Below are positions 27,009-35,828 of a stretch of DNA of 64,000 bases, piece by piece (the first letter of the stretch is position 1; each line of letters begins with the position of its first letter). The stretch comes from Paenibacillus faecis (lineage in GTDB: Bacteria > Bacillota > Bacilli > Paenibacillales > Paenibacillaceae). The notes beneath the pieces were generated by a model. It searched no databases and was not told the origin of the DNA. It saw only the letters and a program-made list of their open reading frames with translations. The stretch spans positions 434,001-498,000 of the forward strand of contig NZ_VSDO01000003.1 of the NCBI RefSeq assembly GCF_008084145.1, given 5' to 3'. The position numbers were made by a program, and so were the translations under genes.

Positions 27009-27028
27009 GCGAAAGGATGTATGAAAAT

Positions 27029-27700
27029 ATGGATTTCGAGGAGAGTCACGCGTCATGGCTGGGGCACCACTTATCGGCTAGAAGCGGCGAGCGCAGGGGG
27101 CGGCTGGAAAGAGGCCATCTTCATGCGGAAAAACGCTTCCTGCAGCAGGTATGGTGGCCGCTTCGGGGGAATCTTGATCAGCTTCATCCCGAGTATGAGG
27201 TGCCCGATTGGCGGGGGAGGTCGTATTTTGCCGATTTCGCCTGGCTGCCGGGCTATGTCAAGTTGATTATCGAGGTTAAAGGTTACGGCCCGCACGTCAG
27301 GGAGATGGACCGGCTAAAATACTGCCACGAGCTGAACCGGGAAACCTTCCTCTACGCAATGGGCTATCATGTGCTTTCGTTTGCCTACGATGATGTGGAT
27401 CAGCGCCCCGACGTATGCCTGACCCTGCTGCGAATGGTAATAGCCCGGCTGCAACCCGTCCAAGAACCTGCCAAGCGTGCTCTATTCGCCGAAAAAGAGT
27501 TGATCCGCCTGGCGGTGCATTTGGACGGCGAGATTCGGCCGAAGGACGTGGAGCGCCACTTCACCGTGGATCACAAAACCGCGGTACGCATGCTCCGCAA
27601 GCTGTGCGACAAAGGCTGGCTACATCCCTGCGCCCGCGGAACCGGCCAACGGCTGGTGCGGTACGGCCTCGTACGCGGGATGCTGGAATACCTGGATTAG
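27029..27700 (+). CDS. Predicted PD-(D/E)XK-type endonuclease-domain protein with winged-helix tail
   Basis: A ~223-residue protein. The central segment HPEYEVPDWRGRSYFADFAWLP then LIIEVKGYGPH reads as a restriction-like nuclease core (Asp in FADF, Glu-x-Lys in IEVKG), as in DUF559/Vsr-like proteins. The C-terminal ~90 residues (IRPKDVERHFTVDHKTAVRMLRKLCDKGWLHP) look like a winged-helix DNA-binding domain. The start is uncertain (27017 or 27029; the GAAAGG site suits 27029 better). It is flanked on both sides by palindrome arrays. Substrate unknown. Confidence 0.7.
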   Translation: MDFEESHASWLGHHLSARSGERRGRLERGHLHAEKRFLQQVWWPLRGNLDQLHPEYEVPDWRGRSYFADFAWLPGYVKLIIEVKGYGPHVREMDRLKYCHELNRETFLYAMGYHVLSFAYDDVDQRPDVCLTLLRMVIARLQPVQEPAKRALFAEKELIRLAVHLDGEIRPKDVERHFTVDHKTAVRMLRKLCDKGWLHPCARGTGQRLVRYGLVRGMLEYLD

Positions 27701-27724
27701 GTATTGCGCGAAGGGGCAAACCGC

Positions 27725-27918
27725 AATTAGCGGGACAAAATCCCGCTAATTTACCCGCCAGGCGCCCCTGAGGGCCAATTAGCTGGAATTTCTCCAGCTA
27801 AATTTGCCTCAAAGGAGCGCCTGGGCCGATGGCGAGCTTAAATAACGGGAGATTTTCCCGTTATTTGAGCCCGCAACGGCTTAGGCGCGAAATTAACGGG
27901 AGGAAATCCCGTTAATTT
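27725..27918. repeat. Array of four small palindromes, cleanest example
   Basis: Units at 27725-27752 (AGCGGG/CCCGCT), 27777-27805 (AGCTGG/CCAGCT), 27840-27866 (AACGGG/CCCGTT) and 27891-27918 (AACGGG/CCCGTT). All have perfect or near-perfect arms flanked by AATT/AATT, with ~25-35 bp between units. Three arm subtypes appear side by side. Confidence 0.93.
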
Positions 27919-28005
27919 CGCTGCCGGCAAGAGCTGCGCGGGGCGGGCGGGCTTCTCCCGCGCAGCATCCGGTGCCGCACGGGCGGGCGGCCAGGCCGGA
28001 CGCGG

Positions 28006-29463
28006 TCAGAGCAGGAAGATGGCGACCAACGTGGTCGCCGCCAGCCCGGTCAGCACCGGCACCAGGTTGCGCCGGGCGAGCTCGAACGGGCTGACGCCGC
28101 AGATCGCGGCGGCCGGGATCAGCGCCCACGGGATCAGCGTGCCGCCGCCGACCCAGATGGCGGCGATCTGGCCGAGCGCCGTCAGTGTGGCGGCGTCGGT
28201 TTGCGTCGCGACCGCGAACAGCTGCGCGACCGACCCGGCCAGGGAGATGCCGGAGAAGCCGGAGCCGTCGAGGCCGGTGATCGCCCCGACCGCCGCCAGG
28301 GTGACGGCGCCGGCGGCGCCGTTCAGGGGGACGCTCCCGGCCAGCGCGGCCCCCAGGTCGTTGACGATCCCGTGCGAGCCCGCCGGGAGCGTCTCCCCGA
28401 ACAGGTCCGTAAACGCGGAATCGCCGAGATAAAAAAACGCGGCGATCGGGATGACCGGACCGAACACCTTAAAACCGAAGACGAAGCCGTCGATGAGGTA
28501 GGACGTCGTCTTTTCAAGCCCCCTGCCGCGGTGCGCCAACAGGGCGACCGCGATCAGGATCAGCACGGCGGTGCCGCCAACAAGCGCCGTGGCCTGCCCG
28601 CCCTGCAGATCCAGCCAAAACATCGCCACCACATCGGCGAGAAAAAGAAGCGGGATCAGCAGGGCGAGCGTTTTTTTCACGGGTCCCGAAAGCGAGACCT
28701 GCTCCGCCTCCTGCCGTTGCCCGCGCTCTCCCTCCCCGCTCCCGGCTTCTCCGCCGCTCAATCCGCCTGCCGCCCCGGGCTCCGCGATCTGTCCGTCGCG
28801 CCACGTCCCCCGCTTCTGGTCGCGGCGCATCAGCCAGTAGGCCATGACCGTGGTCACCACGCCCATCACCGCCACCAGCGGCACGCTCGCCGCCATGACC
28901 TCGCCGGCCGACAGTCCCGCCGCGTCCGCCGTCAGCTTCGGGGCCCCCTGAATGATGTAGTCCCCCGACAGCGCAATGCCGTGGCCGAACAGATTCATCG
29001 CCACCGCGGCCCCCAGCGCGGGGAGGCCGACCCGCAGCGCGACCGGCAGCAGCACGGCCCCGATTAAGGCAACCGCCGGGGAGGGCCAGAAGAAGAACGA
29101 AGTGATCATCATGATTAGGCCAATTCCCCAGAACGCGACGGCGGGCGTGCGGATGAAGCGCATCAAGGGCCCCAGCATCGTTTCGTTAATCCCCGTCCGA
29201 ATCAGCACCCGGCTCATCGCTACCACGATCGAGATAATCATGATCGTTCCCATCAATTCTTTTGTCGCATAAATGAAAGCATCAAAGATCCCGGAAACCG
29301 AACCGCCCAGCGTCCCCGTCGCCAACAACCCCAAGAGAAAAATCCCGGCCACGCAGATGATCGTCGTATCCCTTCGCCGAATCAACAGGGCCAATATGCC
29401 GGCAATACAAGCCAAATATACGTAGTGAATCGCCGTGAGCTGAATCCCCATCCCGAACCCCAT
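28006..29463 (-). CDS. Ion-transporter-type permease (GntP/DcuC/CitM-like)
   Basis: A 485-residue protein with about 12 hydrophobic segments and a cytoplasmic-looking charged loop of ~60 residues in the middle (RRDQKRGTWRDG onwards). Motifs SFFFWPSPAVALIGAVLLP and NLFGHGIALSGDYIIQGAPK suggest a carboxylate or anion transporter of the ion transporter superfamily, but the exact family is not certain. GC content is visibly higher than that of the neighbours (GCCGGC-rich). The start is ambiguous: GGAAGGG abuts the first ATG, and a second in-frame ATG lies 12 bp later. Confidence 0.7.
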   Translation of the reverse strand: MGFGMGIQLTAIHYVYLACIAGILALLIRRRDTTIICVAGIFLLGLLATGTLGGSVSGIFDAFIYATKELMGTIMIISIVVAMSRVLIRTGINETMLGPLMRFIRTPAVAFWGIGLIMMITSFFFWPSPAVALIGAVLLPVALRVGLPALGAAVAMNLFGHGIALSGDYIIQGAPKLTADAAGLSAGEVMAASVPLVAVMGVVTTVMAYWLMRRDQKRGTWRDGQIAEPGAAGGLSGGEAGSGEGERGQRQEAEQVSLSGPVKKTLALLIPLLFLADVVAMFWLDLQGGQATALVGGTAVLILIAVALLAHRGRGLEKTTSYLIDGFVFGFKVFGPVIPIAAFFYLGDSAFTDLFGETLPAGSHGIVNDLGAALAGSVPLNGAAGAVTLAAVGAITGLDGSGFSGISLAGSVAQLFAVATQTDAATLTALGQIAAIWVGGGTLIPWALIPAAAICGVSPFELARRNLVPVLTGLAATTLVAIFLL

Positions 29464-29669
29464 CCCTTCCCGCTCGTCGACTGGTTTTATATGCTATGCA
29501 ATGGCCCGTTGGCGGGTTCGAAACGCCCGTGGCAACGCCTTAAATTTTCTTATTTAATTTTTAAAGAAAAATAATTACAAACCCAAGGTCATCCATTATG
29601 ATATAAGTAAATTTTTTCGGAGTTATAACCGGAGAGATCATTCGATGTATAAGGGGAATGGGACAAGGG

Positions 29670-31811
29670 ATGAAAAAGAAATCACTTACCAAGGTCATGA
29701 CCACCGCCGCTCTGATGAGCGCGCTGTCGCTTCCGGCCTCCGCGGCGGCCGCCACGTTGAGCGACATTAACGGCTCCTTCGCCAAAGATGCGATTTTGGA
29801 GCTGGCGGAGAAAGGGATTATCAACGGAAAGGGGGACGGGAAATTCGATCCTACCGGCAACATATCACGCCAGGATTTCGCGATCATTCTCGCCAAAGCC
29901 ATGAACCTTGATCTGAGCACCGCTCCCGCCACGGCTACCTTCAGCGATGTTCCAAGCTCTCATTACGCCTTTGCGGCCGTGGAAGCCGCGGTCAAAGCCG
30001 GATTAATCAAAGGTACGGGCAACGGGGAGTTCGGATTCGGACAGAACCTTTCGCGCCAGGACATGGCGGTTCTTTTCGTTCGGGCCTTGGGCCAGGAAGC
30101 CTTCGCAGCGGGGAAAGGATCGGGGCTTAAATTCAGCGATGCCCATCAAATCTCCGATTACGCCAAGGACGCCGTGGCCGCCGCCGTTGAGCTGCGCTTG
30201 CTCAATGGGACTCCGAACGGAATGTTTAACCCCACCGGATCGGCGGAACGGCAGCAGGTCGCTTTGGTCGCCTCCAAGTTCCTGAAGAAATCGGACGAGT
30301 TGAAAAATCAAACCCCGGCAACTCCTTCACCGGAGGGGACAAAAAATCCGCCCTCGGCCCAACCTCAAACCCCAGAAGCGCCGAAGCCCCAAACACCGGT
30401 ATCCACCTCGGGAGGATCGAGCAGCGGAGGCAGCAGCGGGGGCGGAACCACGAACCCGGACCCCGTGACCACGGAGATGGCGCAGCCTGCCGTTTCTTTT
30501 GCCGATGGCAAAACGATCGTTCTGGCTTACGGCGAAACGCTGGATAGCCGTTATGTTCCGGCAGCGGAAGACTTTCAAATCACCCGCAGCCTGGAGGGGC
30601 AAACATCTCCGGTCGGTCTCAAAAACATCCTGATCAAGGATAAGTCCGTGATCCTAACCACGGACACCATCCTGCCGCTCGACCAATCCGCGCAGTTGAC
30701 ATACCGTTCCTTGTCGACCGGACGGACGATTCGCAGCGCTGCCGATAAGGTATCGCCAGCGATTTCCGCCAAGACCGTCACTTACACGGTTGCGGATCCG
30801 TCCGCTGTACTGCGGGAGCTCGTTGACAAGGCCAACGCCTTGTTGGATGGAGCTGACGGAAAGTATCCCCAATATGAAATCCAACATCTTTGGACGGCCG
30901 CTCAGGAGGCCGATGCCGAGCTGAGAGGACCCGTGACTAGACCGGAAATGGTCAAAAACTACGTGTACACGTTACAAGTTGTCATTGACCGGTTTGAAAG
31001 CTCCAAGTTCCAGCCGTTAACGGCGACCCTAAACCCTGAAGTTCCCTTTGTGCTGAACCCCGGCATCATGGGAATGGAGTATGCAATCTATCTGGCGGAC
31101 GACAACGTTATAGGAAACGATCCGGCAACTTATAAATTGCGTAATATCAACGATTTTCTCAAAGTGTCGCGGGGAACCGATTCGCCAACCGCCCATCTGG
31201 TTTTCGACGAAGCGGCCGATAGCGGTCATTTCAAGATCATAATCGATGACTTTGCAGTCGGAAGTGTGAAGATCGAGTCCACCGATCCGAATATTCAAAT
31301 CAGCAAAGAATCGGACCGGGTCAGACTGAGGTTATTGGCGGCCGACACCGTGACCCAGCCTTCACTCCGGTTTAACATTTACGAAACCGGCAATCCGGAG
31401 CCCGTGCAGGTACTCGAGCTTCCGATGACGCTGGATAACACGCCGCCGGCTTTCTCCGTCACCGAGAGTACGTATGGCGACGGCGTGATTACGCTCGTGG
31501 CGGACGAGCCGATTTGGGGCCCGGATCCGAACGTGACCCTGCAATATATTCCGGACAGCCTCAACGAAAGCGAATCCGCCGGACATCCTGTTCCATTCGA
31601 TCGGGTGAATGACTTCACCCATAATTATCCGGCCGGCGGCAACCGGCTCATTCTCACCTTGACGGAGAACGGCAACGCGAAAGTCTCCAACCTGACATCC
31701 GGCAAATTTAAAATCGGCGTGAGCGGAATTACGGACTTTGCCAAAAACGGGAAGGATACCTATACCATCGAAATCCCCGTTCTTTCTTTCCCGCCTCGCA
31801 TCTATAATTAA
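29670..31811 (+). CDS. S-layer-homology (SLH) domain surface protein
   Basis: A 713-residue secreted protein. A signal peptide (MKKKSLTKVMTTAALMSALS, cut after ASA) is followed by three SLH motifs (FAKDAILELAEKGIINGKGDGKFDP; YAFAAVEAAVKAGLIKGTGNGEF; YAKDAVAAAVELRLLNGTPNGMFNP), which anchor to pyruvylated wall polymers. Then come a Pro/Thr linker and a Gly/Ser-rich hinge (residues ~210-265), a SwmB/Ig-like domain (SFADGKTIVLAYGETLD), a helical segment, and further beta-rich domains to the end. No enzymatic motif is seen; a structural or adhesive role is plausible. ATG 29670 fits the signal peptide best. Confidence 0.88.
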   Translation: MKKKSLTKVMTTAALMSALSLPASAAAATLSDINGSFAKDAILELAEKGIINGKGDGKFDPTGNISRQDFAIILAKAMNLDLSTAPATATFSDVPSSHYAFAAVEAAVKAGLIKGTGNGEFGFGQNLSRQDMAVLFVRALGQEAFAAGKGSGLKFSDAHQISDYAKDAVAAAVELRLLNGTPNGMFNPTGSAERQQVALVASKFLKKSDELKNQTPATPSPEGTKNPPSAQPQTPEAPKPQTPVSTSGGSSSGGSSGGGTTNPDPVTTEMAQPAVSFADGKTIVLAYGETLDSRYVPAAEDFQITRSLEGQTSPVGLKNILIKDKSVILTTDTILPLDQSAQLTYRSLSTGRTIRSAADKVSPAISAKTVTYTVADPSAVLRELVDKANALLDGADGKYPQYEIQHLWTAAQEADAELRGPVTRPEMVKNYVYTLQVVIDRFESSKFQPLTATLNPEVPFVLNPGIMGMEYAIYLADDNVIGNDPATYKLRNINDFLKVSRGTDSPTAHLVFDEAADSGHFKIIIDDFAVGSVKIESTDPNIQISKESDRVRLRLLAADTVTQPSLRFNIYETGNPEPVQVLELPMTLDNTPPAFSVTESTYGDGVITLVADEPIWGPDPNVTLQYIPDSLNESESAGHPVPFDRVNDFTHNYPAGGNRLILTLTENGNAKVSNLTSGKFKIGVSGITDFAKNGKDTYTIEIPVLSFPPRIYN

Positions 31812-31822
31812 TCGTTTATCGG

Positions 31823-31856
31823 AGAACGGCCCGTGAAAATTCGGGCCGTTCTTTTT
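31823..31856 (+). terminator. Terminator of the SLH gene
   Basis: The arms AGAACGGCCCG and CGGGCCGTTCT are followed by TTTTT. Confidence 0.92.
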
Positions 31857-31877
31857 GATGTCCGGACCTCTCGCGCG

Positions 31878-31930
31878 TTGACATTGATTTCATCGACATA
31901 TATAGTTATATACATGACTATATAACTATA
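31878..31930 (+). promoter_or_regulatory. Promoter overlapped by a GntR-type inverted repeat
   Basis: TTGACA (31878-31883), a 17-bp spacer and TATAGT (31901-31906) form a strong promoter. The -10 box is inside the first arm of a perfect 12-bp inverted repeat, TATAGTTATATA (31901-31912) and TATATAACTATA (31919-31930), with a 6-bp spacer. This is the expected autorepression site of the GntR gene that follows. Confidence 0.9.
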
Positions 31931-31955
31931 GAATGTTGGAAGGAGGTGACTCCGC

Positions 31956-32324
31956 ATGAACGGCTCTTTTGACAGCGGTAAACCCTTGTTTTTGCAAATT
32001 CGCGACCGGATCGAGGATCAGATCGTCAACGGACAACTCAGAGAGCACGAGCAGATTCCTTCCACGAACCAGCTGGTCCATTTTTATAAAATCAATCACA
32101 TCACGGTGTCCAAAGGAATTAATTTGCTTGTCGATTCGGGCGTTGTTTACAAAAAAAGGGGGATCGGCTTGTTCGTCGCCGAAGGTGCCCGGGATCAACT
32201 GCTGACGCAGCGCAAATCGGCCTTCGCCGAGCAATATGTGTACCCGATGCTGCAGGAAGCCGGCAAATTGGGAGTAACCGAGGAAGACCTCCTCCAAATG
32301 ATCCGAGAATACAAAGGGATGTGA
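31956..32324 (+). CDS. GntR-family regulator, YtrA type
   Basis: A 122-residue short GntR protein. The winged-helix domain (KPLFLQIRDRIEDQIVNGQLREHEQIPSTNQLVHFYKINHITVSKGI) has almost no effector domain behind it, as in YtrA. In that subfamily the gene heads an operon for an ABC transporter that responds to envelope stress or antibiotics, and the same arrangement is seen here. AAGGAGG precedes the ATG. The stop overlaps the next start. Confidence 0.92.
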   Translation: MNGSFDSGKPLFLQIRDRIEDQIVNGQLREHEQIPSTNQLVHFYKINHITVSKGINLLVDSGVVYKKRGIGLFVAEGARDQLLTQRKSAFAEQYVYPMLQEAGKLGVTEEDLLQMIREYKGM

Positions 32325-33232
32325 TTGATGTGATATGGGATGTCAAATTTGATCAGGTTTACGTAAAATACGGGGGCTTTGCCGCGCTGGATAACCTCTC
32401 TTTTTCCTTGGAAGGCGGTAAAATCTACGGGCTGATCGGGCGGAACGGTGCCGGGAAAACCACGCTCCTCTCCCTGCTCGCCTCTTATATAGAGCCGACG
32501 TCGGGCACCGTGTTGGTTGGCGGGGAAGTCCCGTTTGAAAACGAGACGGTGATGGAGCAGGTGACGTTTGTCCACGAGACGGATTACCGCAATGAGACGG
32601 ATACGGTAAAAGACATGCTGGAAGGCTCCAAGCGCTACCGCCCGCACTTCGATGCGGACTACGCCGCCAAGCTGGTGGAGCGCTTCGGTCTCCCGCTGCA
32701 CAAAAAGATCGGCCAGTTGTCCAAAGGCATGCAGAGTGCCCTGAGCGTGACGGTCGGTCTCGCGAACCGCTCCCCCGTGACCCTTTACGATGAAGCGTAC
32801 CAGGGGATGGACGCGCCGACGCGCGAAATTTTTTACCGGGAACTGCTGGAGGACCAGGCGGCCCATCCCCGTACGATCCTGTTCTCTACCCACTTCGTTT
32901 CGGAGATGGATTACCTGTTCGACGAGGTGCTCATTTTGGACCGGGGCAAGCTGCTGCTGCAGGAAAGCTATGATTTACTGATTCACCGGGGCGTTTCGGT
33001 AACCGGCTCGGCGGAGTCCGTGGATGAATTTACCCGCGGTCTGCAGGTGCTGAATGTGCAGCGGCTGGGCGGTACGAAATCGGCCATGGTTTACGGCGAA
33101 CTGGACGACGGGCAGCGGCGGGCCGCCAAACAGCTTGGCCTGGAGCTCGGGCCCGTACCGCTTCAGGATTTGTTTATCCATCTTACCCGCGGGGAGGAGG
33201 TTCCTCATGAAGACGAAAACCAGCATCTCTAA
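32321..33232 (+). CDS. ABC transporter ATP-binding protein
   Basis: A 303-residue ATPase with Walker A GRNGAGKTT, a modified signature (QLSKGMQSAL in place of LSGGQ), Walker B TLYDEAYQGMD and an H-loop His in FSTHF. The degenerate Walker B (YDEAY) resembles other YtrB-like exporter ATPases. The C-terminal ~90 residues are an extra regulatory tail. The GTG start overlaps the gntR stop. It pairs with the overlapping membrane gene. Confidence 0.9.
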   Translation: MIDVIWDVKFDQVYVKYGGFAALDNLSFSLEGGKIYGLIGRNGAGKTTLLSLLASYIEPTSGTVLVGGEVPFENETVMEQVTFVHETDYRNETDTVKDMLEGSKRYRPHFDADYAAKLVERFGLPLHKKIGQLSKGMQSALSVTVGLANRSPVTLYDEAYQGMDAPTREIFYRELLEDQAAHPRTILFSTHFVSEMDYLFDEVLILDRGKLLLQESYDLLIHRGVSVTGSAESVDEFTRGLQVLNVQRLGGTKSAMVYGELDDGQRRAAKQLGLELGPVPLQDLFIHLTRGEEVPHEDENQHL

Positions 33233-33914
33233 AATCGGCCTGGACTTGTACCTGAATCAAATGAAATGGACGCTTTGGTATTTTGCCTTCGCTCTCGTGC
33301 TCAATGCGGTTGCCCTGTTCGGCACCTCGAGCGAAGCACATGATCCGGTTCTTTTTGCATATCGGCCGACCAAAACCTATCTGCTCATCCTCGGCATCGT
33401 CGCCGCAACATCGTTTTTGACCTTTTATGTAAAATCCGGCGTCACCCGCAAAAAGTATTTCTGGGGCACCTTGTCCGCTGCTCTCGGCCTTACTCTGACC
33501 ATCACGCTGGTGCTCACGGTCGCAACCTTGCTGCTGCAAGCTTTTCCCGGCCTGAACGGCGCGGGATTACAGTCATCACAGTACCTCCTGTTCCAGGAAA
33601 ACAGCATCGATGCGATTATGACCGCTTGGATCAATCTCCTGACCTTTTATCTCGCCGGTTGGCTGATCAGCGCAGGTTTCTACCGATTTAAGGGCGTCGT
33701 CCGCATGGGCTTTATCGTGCTGGCGATCGTCACGATCGGCATCACCGACTTTTTATGGCAGTATGAGTTGCGGGGTCTGATTGACCGGGTCTTCCATTGG
33801 GAGCCCTCCCTGGTGCCTGGATACGCATCATTCCTGAGCTCCGCCGTGCTGCTGAGCCTCGTTCTGTGGCTCATCCGGGGAGTCACGAGAAGGGCTCCGG
33901 TGAAGCTTAAATAA
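33207..33914 (+). CDS. ABC transporter membrane subunit
   Basis: A 235-residue protein with six hydrophobic segments (for example WYFAFALVLNAVALFG, LLILGIVAATSFLTFYV, LTLTITLVLTVATLLLQ). It overlaps the ATPase gene by 26 bp and has its own GGAGGAGG site inside it, so expression is coupled. This is the permease half of the YtrA-type exporter. The substrate is unknown; toxic peptides or lipid-II-binding antibiotics are targets of related systems. Confidence 0.82.
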   Translation: MKTKTSISKIGLDLYLNQMKWTLWYFAFALVLNAVALFGTSSEAHDPVLFAYRPTKTYLLILGIVAATSFLTFYVKSGVTRKKYFWGTLSAALGLTLTITLVLTVATLLLQAFPGLNGAGLQSSQYLLFQENSIDAIMTAWINLLTFYLAGWLISAGFYRFKGVVRMGFIVLAIVTIGITDFLWQYELRGLIDRVFHWEPSLVPGYASFLSSAVLLSLVLWLIRGVTRRAPVKLK

Positions 33915-33992
33915 ATTTGGCCCCGACCGGTTGGGAAACCGTGCATTTTTTGTTACAATGATTGAAAATCGTTGAATGCAAAGGGGATCATT

Positions 33993-35387
33993 ATGGAATT
34001 CATCAGCACTAGGGGGAAAGTGGCAGGCATCGGTTTCATCGACGCGGTCCTCATGGGATTGGGCGACGACGGCGGCCTGCTCGTTCCGAAGCATATCCCG
34101 CATATTTCGGAAGATACGCTGGCGAAGTGGCAGCAGCTCTCTTATCAGGAACTGGCGCTTGAAATTTTCAAGCTGTATATCGACGGAGAAATCCCGCATG
34201 ACGACCTGAACAAGCTCGTTAACGACAGCTATGCGACGTTCCGCAGCCCGGAGGTAACCCCGCTTCGCCGCGTGAAGGACGGCCTCCACGTGCTGGAGCT
34301 GTTCCACGGGCCGACGTTCGCTTTTAAAGATATCGCCCTGCAGTTCCTTGGCAACCTGTACTCCTATATCGCCCGCGAGAGAAATGCGACCATTCATATT
34401 TTGGGCGCCACTTCCGGCGATACCGGAGCCTCGGCGATCGAGGGCGTACGCGGCAAGGAAGGGATCAAAATCTGCATTCTGTACCCGCACGGCAAAGTCA
34501 GCAAGGTACAGGAATTGCAGATGACCACCGTGGACGACGCCAATGTGCTGAACCTGTCCGTCGAAGGCAATTTCGACGACTGTCAGCGCATTATCAAGGA
34601 GCTGTTCGCGGACGTGGCGTTCAAGCAGGAGTCCCATCTGCGCGCGATCAACTCCATTAACATCGCGCGGCTTCTGCCGCAAACCGTCTACTACTTCTAT
34701 GCCTACTTCCAGTTGGCCAAGCAAGGCCTGACGGCCGGCGCCCAGGTTAACTTCAGCGTGCCGACGGGGAATTTCGGGGATATTTTTGCGGGCTATCTGG
34801 CCAAAAAAATGGGCCTCCCGATCGGCAAGCTTATCCTCGCCACCAACGAGAACAACATTCTCGAGCGCTTCGTGAACGAAGGCCTCTACCAGCCGGGTGA
34901 ATTCCATATGACGTACAGCCCGTCGATGGATATCCAGGTGGCGAGCAACTTCGAGCGCTATCTCTACTACTTGCTGGGCGAGAACGCGGCCGAAGTGGCG
35001 GCCCGAATGGACGGCTTCAAGCAGGAAGGCCGAATCGCGGTAACGGATGAACTGCGAGCCCAGGTGCAGCGCGATTTCGTCGCCGCGAGCGTCGAAAATG
35101 ACGACTGCCTGGCGACGATCGGACAGGTGCATGACGACTTCGGCTACCTGCTGGACCCGCACACCGCTTGCGGCGTGGCCGCTGCGGACCGCCTGGCCGG
35201 CAAAGGCGAAGTGACCGTCGCTTTGGCCACGGCGCACCCGGCCAAGTTCAATGAGGCGATCGAGCTGATTCAAATCGAGCAATCGTTCCCGCCGCAAATC
35301 CAGGCGCTGTTCGACAAGCCGCAGCACCAAAAGCGGGTCGAAGGCTCGAACGAGGCCGTGAAGGCGGAGCTGCTGAAGTTTTTCTAG
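33993..35387 (+). CDS. thrC: Threonine synthase
   Basis: A 464-residue PLP enzyme that converts O-phosphohomoserine to threonine. The cofactor Lys lies in HGPTFAFKDIALQFL and the phosphate-binding loop is ATSGDTGASAIEG. Length and the N-terminal STRG motif match the long (E. coli-type) ThrC class. The start at 33993 follows AAAGGGG by 8 nt. hom and thrB are not adjacent, so it appears monocistronic, ending in a strong terminator. Confidence 0.95.
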   Translation: MEFISTRGKVAGIGFIDAVLMGLGDDGGLLVPKHIPHISEDTLAKWQQLSYQELALEIFKLYIDGEIPHDDLNKLVNDSYATFRSPEVTPLRRVKDGLHVLELFHGPTFAFKDIALQFLGNLYSYIARERNATIHILGATSGDTGASAIEGVRGKEGIKICILYPHGKVSKVQELQMTTVDDANVLNLSVEGNFDDCQRIIKELFADVAFKQESHLRAINSINIARLLPQTVYYFYAYFQLAKQGLTAGAQVNFSVPTGNFGDIFAGYLAKKMGLPIGKLILATNENNILERFVNEGLYQPGEFHMTYSPSMDIQVASNFERYLYYLLGENAAEVAARMDGFKQEGRIAVTDELRAQVQRDFVAASVENDDCLATIGQVHDDFGYLLDPHTACGVAAADRLAGKGEVTVALATAHPAKFNEAIELIQIEQSFPPQIQALFDKPQHQKRVEGSNEAVKAELLKFF

Positions 35388-35404
35388 CGGCGACGCAATG
35401 CGAT

Positions 35405-35459
35405 AAAGCCGGTGACTCCCCCTTCATCTCAGGATGACTGGGGGGCCGCCGGCTTTTTT
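35405..35459 (+). terminator. thrC terminator
   Basis: The AAAGCCGGTGACTCCCCC arm pairs with GGGGGGCCGCCGGCTTT, followed by TTTTT. Confidence 0.88.
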
Positions 35460-35567
35460 GTATGACCTGGAGGGCGGAGGCCAGGTTCGCTGCGGGTGAG
35501 GGGCCAGAGTCGGTGGGGGGCTCGCCGGTAGGATGGCCAGCGTCGCATCCGCCGGGGGTGCGCGGAG

Positions 35568-35594
35568 AAATTAGCGGGAAAACCTCCCGTTAAT
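35568..35594. repeat. Small palindrome interrupted by IS110 copy 1
   Basis: AATTAGCGGG-AAAACC-TCCCGTTAAT, with the insertion directly after TAAT. The last bases of the usual right arm (TT) are found on the far side of the element at 37153. Confidence 0.9.
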
Positions 35595-35828
35595 CAAACA
35601 TGGCCTAGCGGCCACCGCCAGTAATGAAAATGGTACGGTCATTCACCTACTTTTCTGTTACATTTAAAGTGTGAGTCATAGGTCGGCCAAATATTGGGGA
35701 TCTACCCCGTCCGTTAATCGGACCAACTGCAGCCACGAGGATCGCCGAGTGTTGCCTTGAGCACGTGTATAAATTTTCTCCTCAAAAGGTTGCATGATTC
35801 ACACCCATACTGCAACTGGAGGGATAAT
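35595..35828 (+). other. Non-coding left end of IS110 copy 1, candidate bridge RNA
   Basis: No ORF. A TTGG/CCAA stem encloses two hairpins (GGGATCTACCC and GTCCGTTAATCGGAC) around 35694-35726. CCGTTAAT at 35711-35718 equals the left half of the target (CCCGTTAAT before the insertion). GTATAAAT at 35767-35774 equals the last 8 nt of the element, the left half of the donor junction. Known IS110 bridge RNAs are encoded in this position and carry such guides; the assignment here is inference. Confidence 0.5.
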
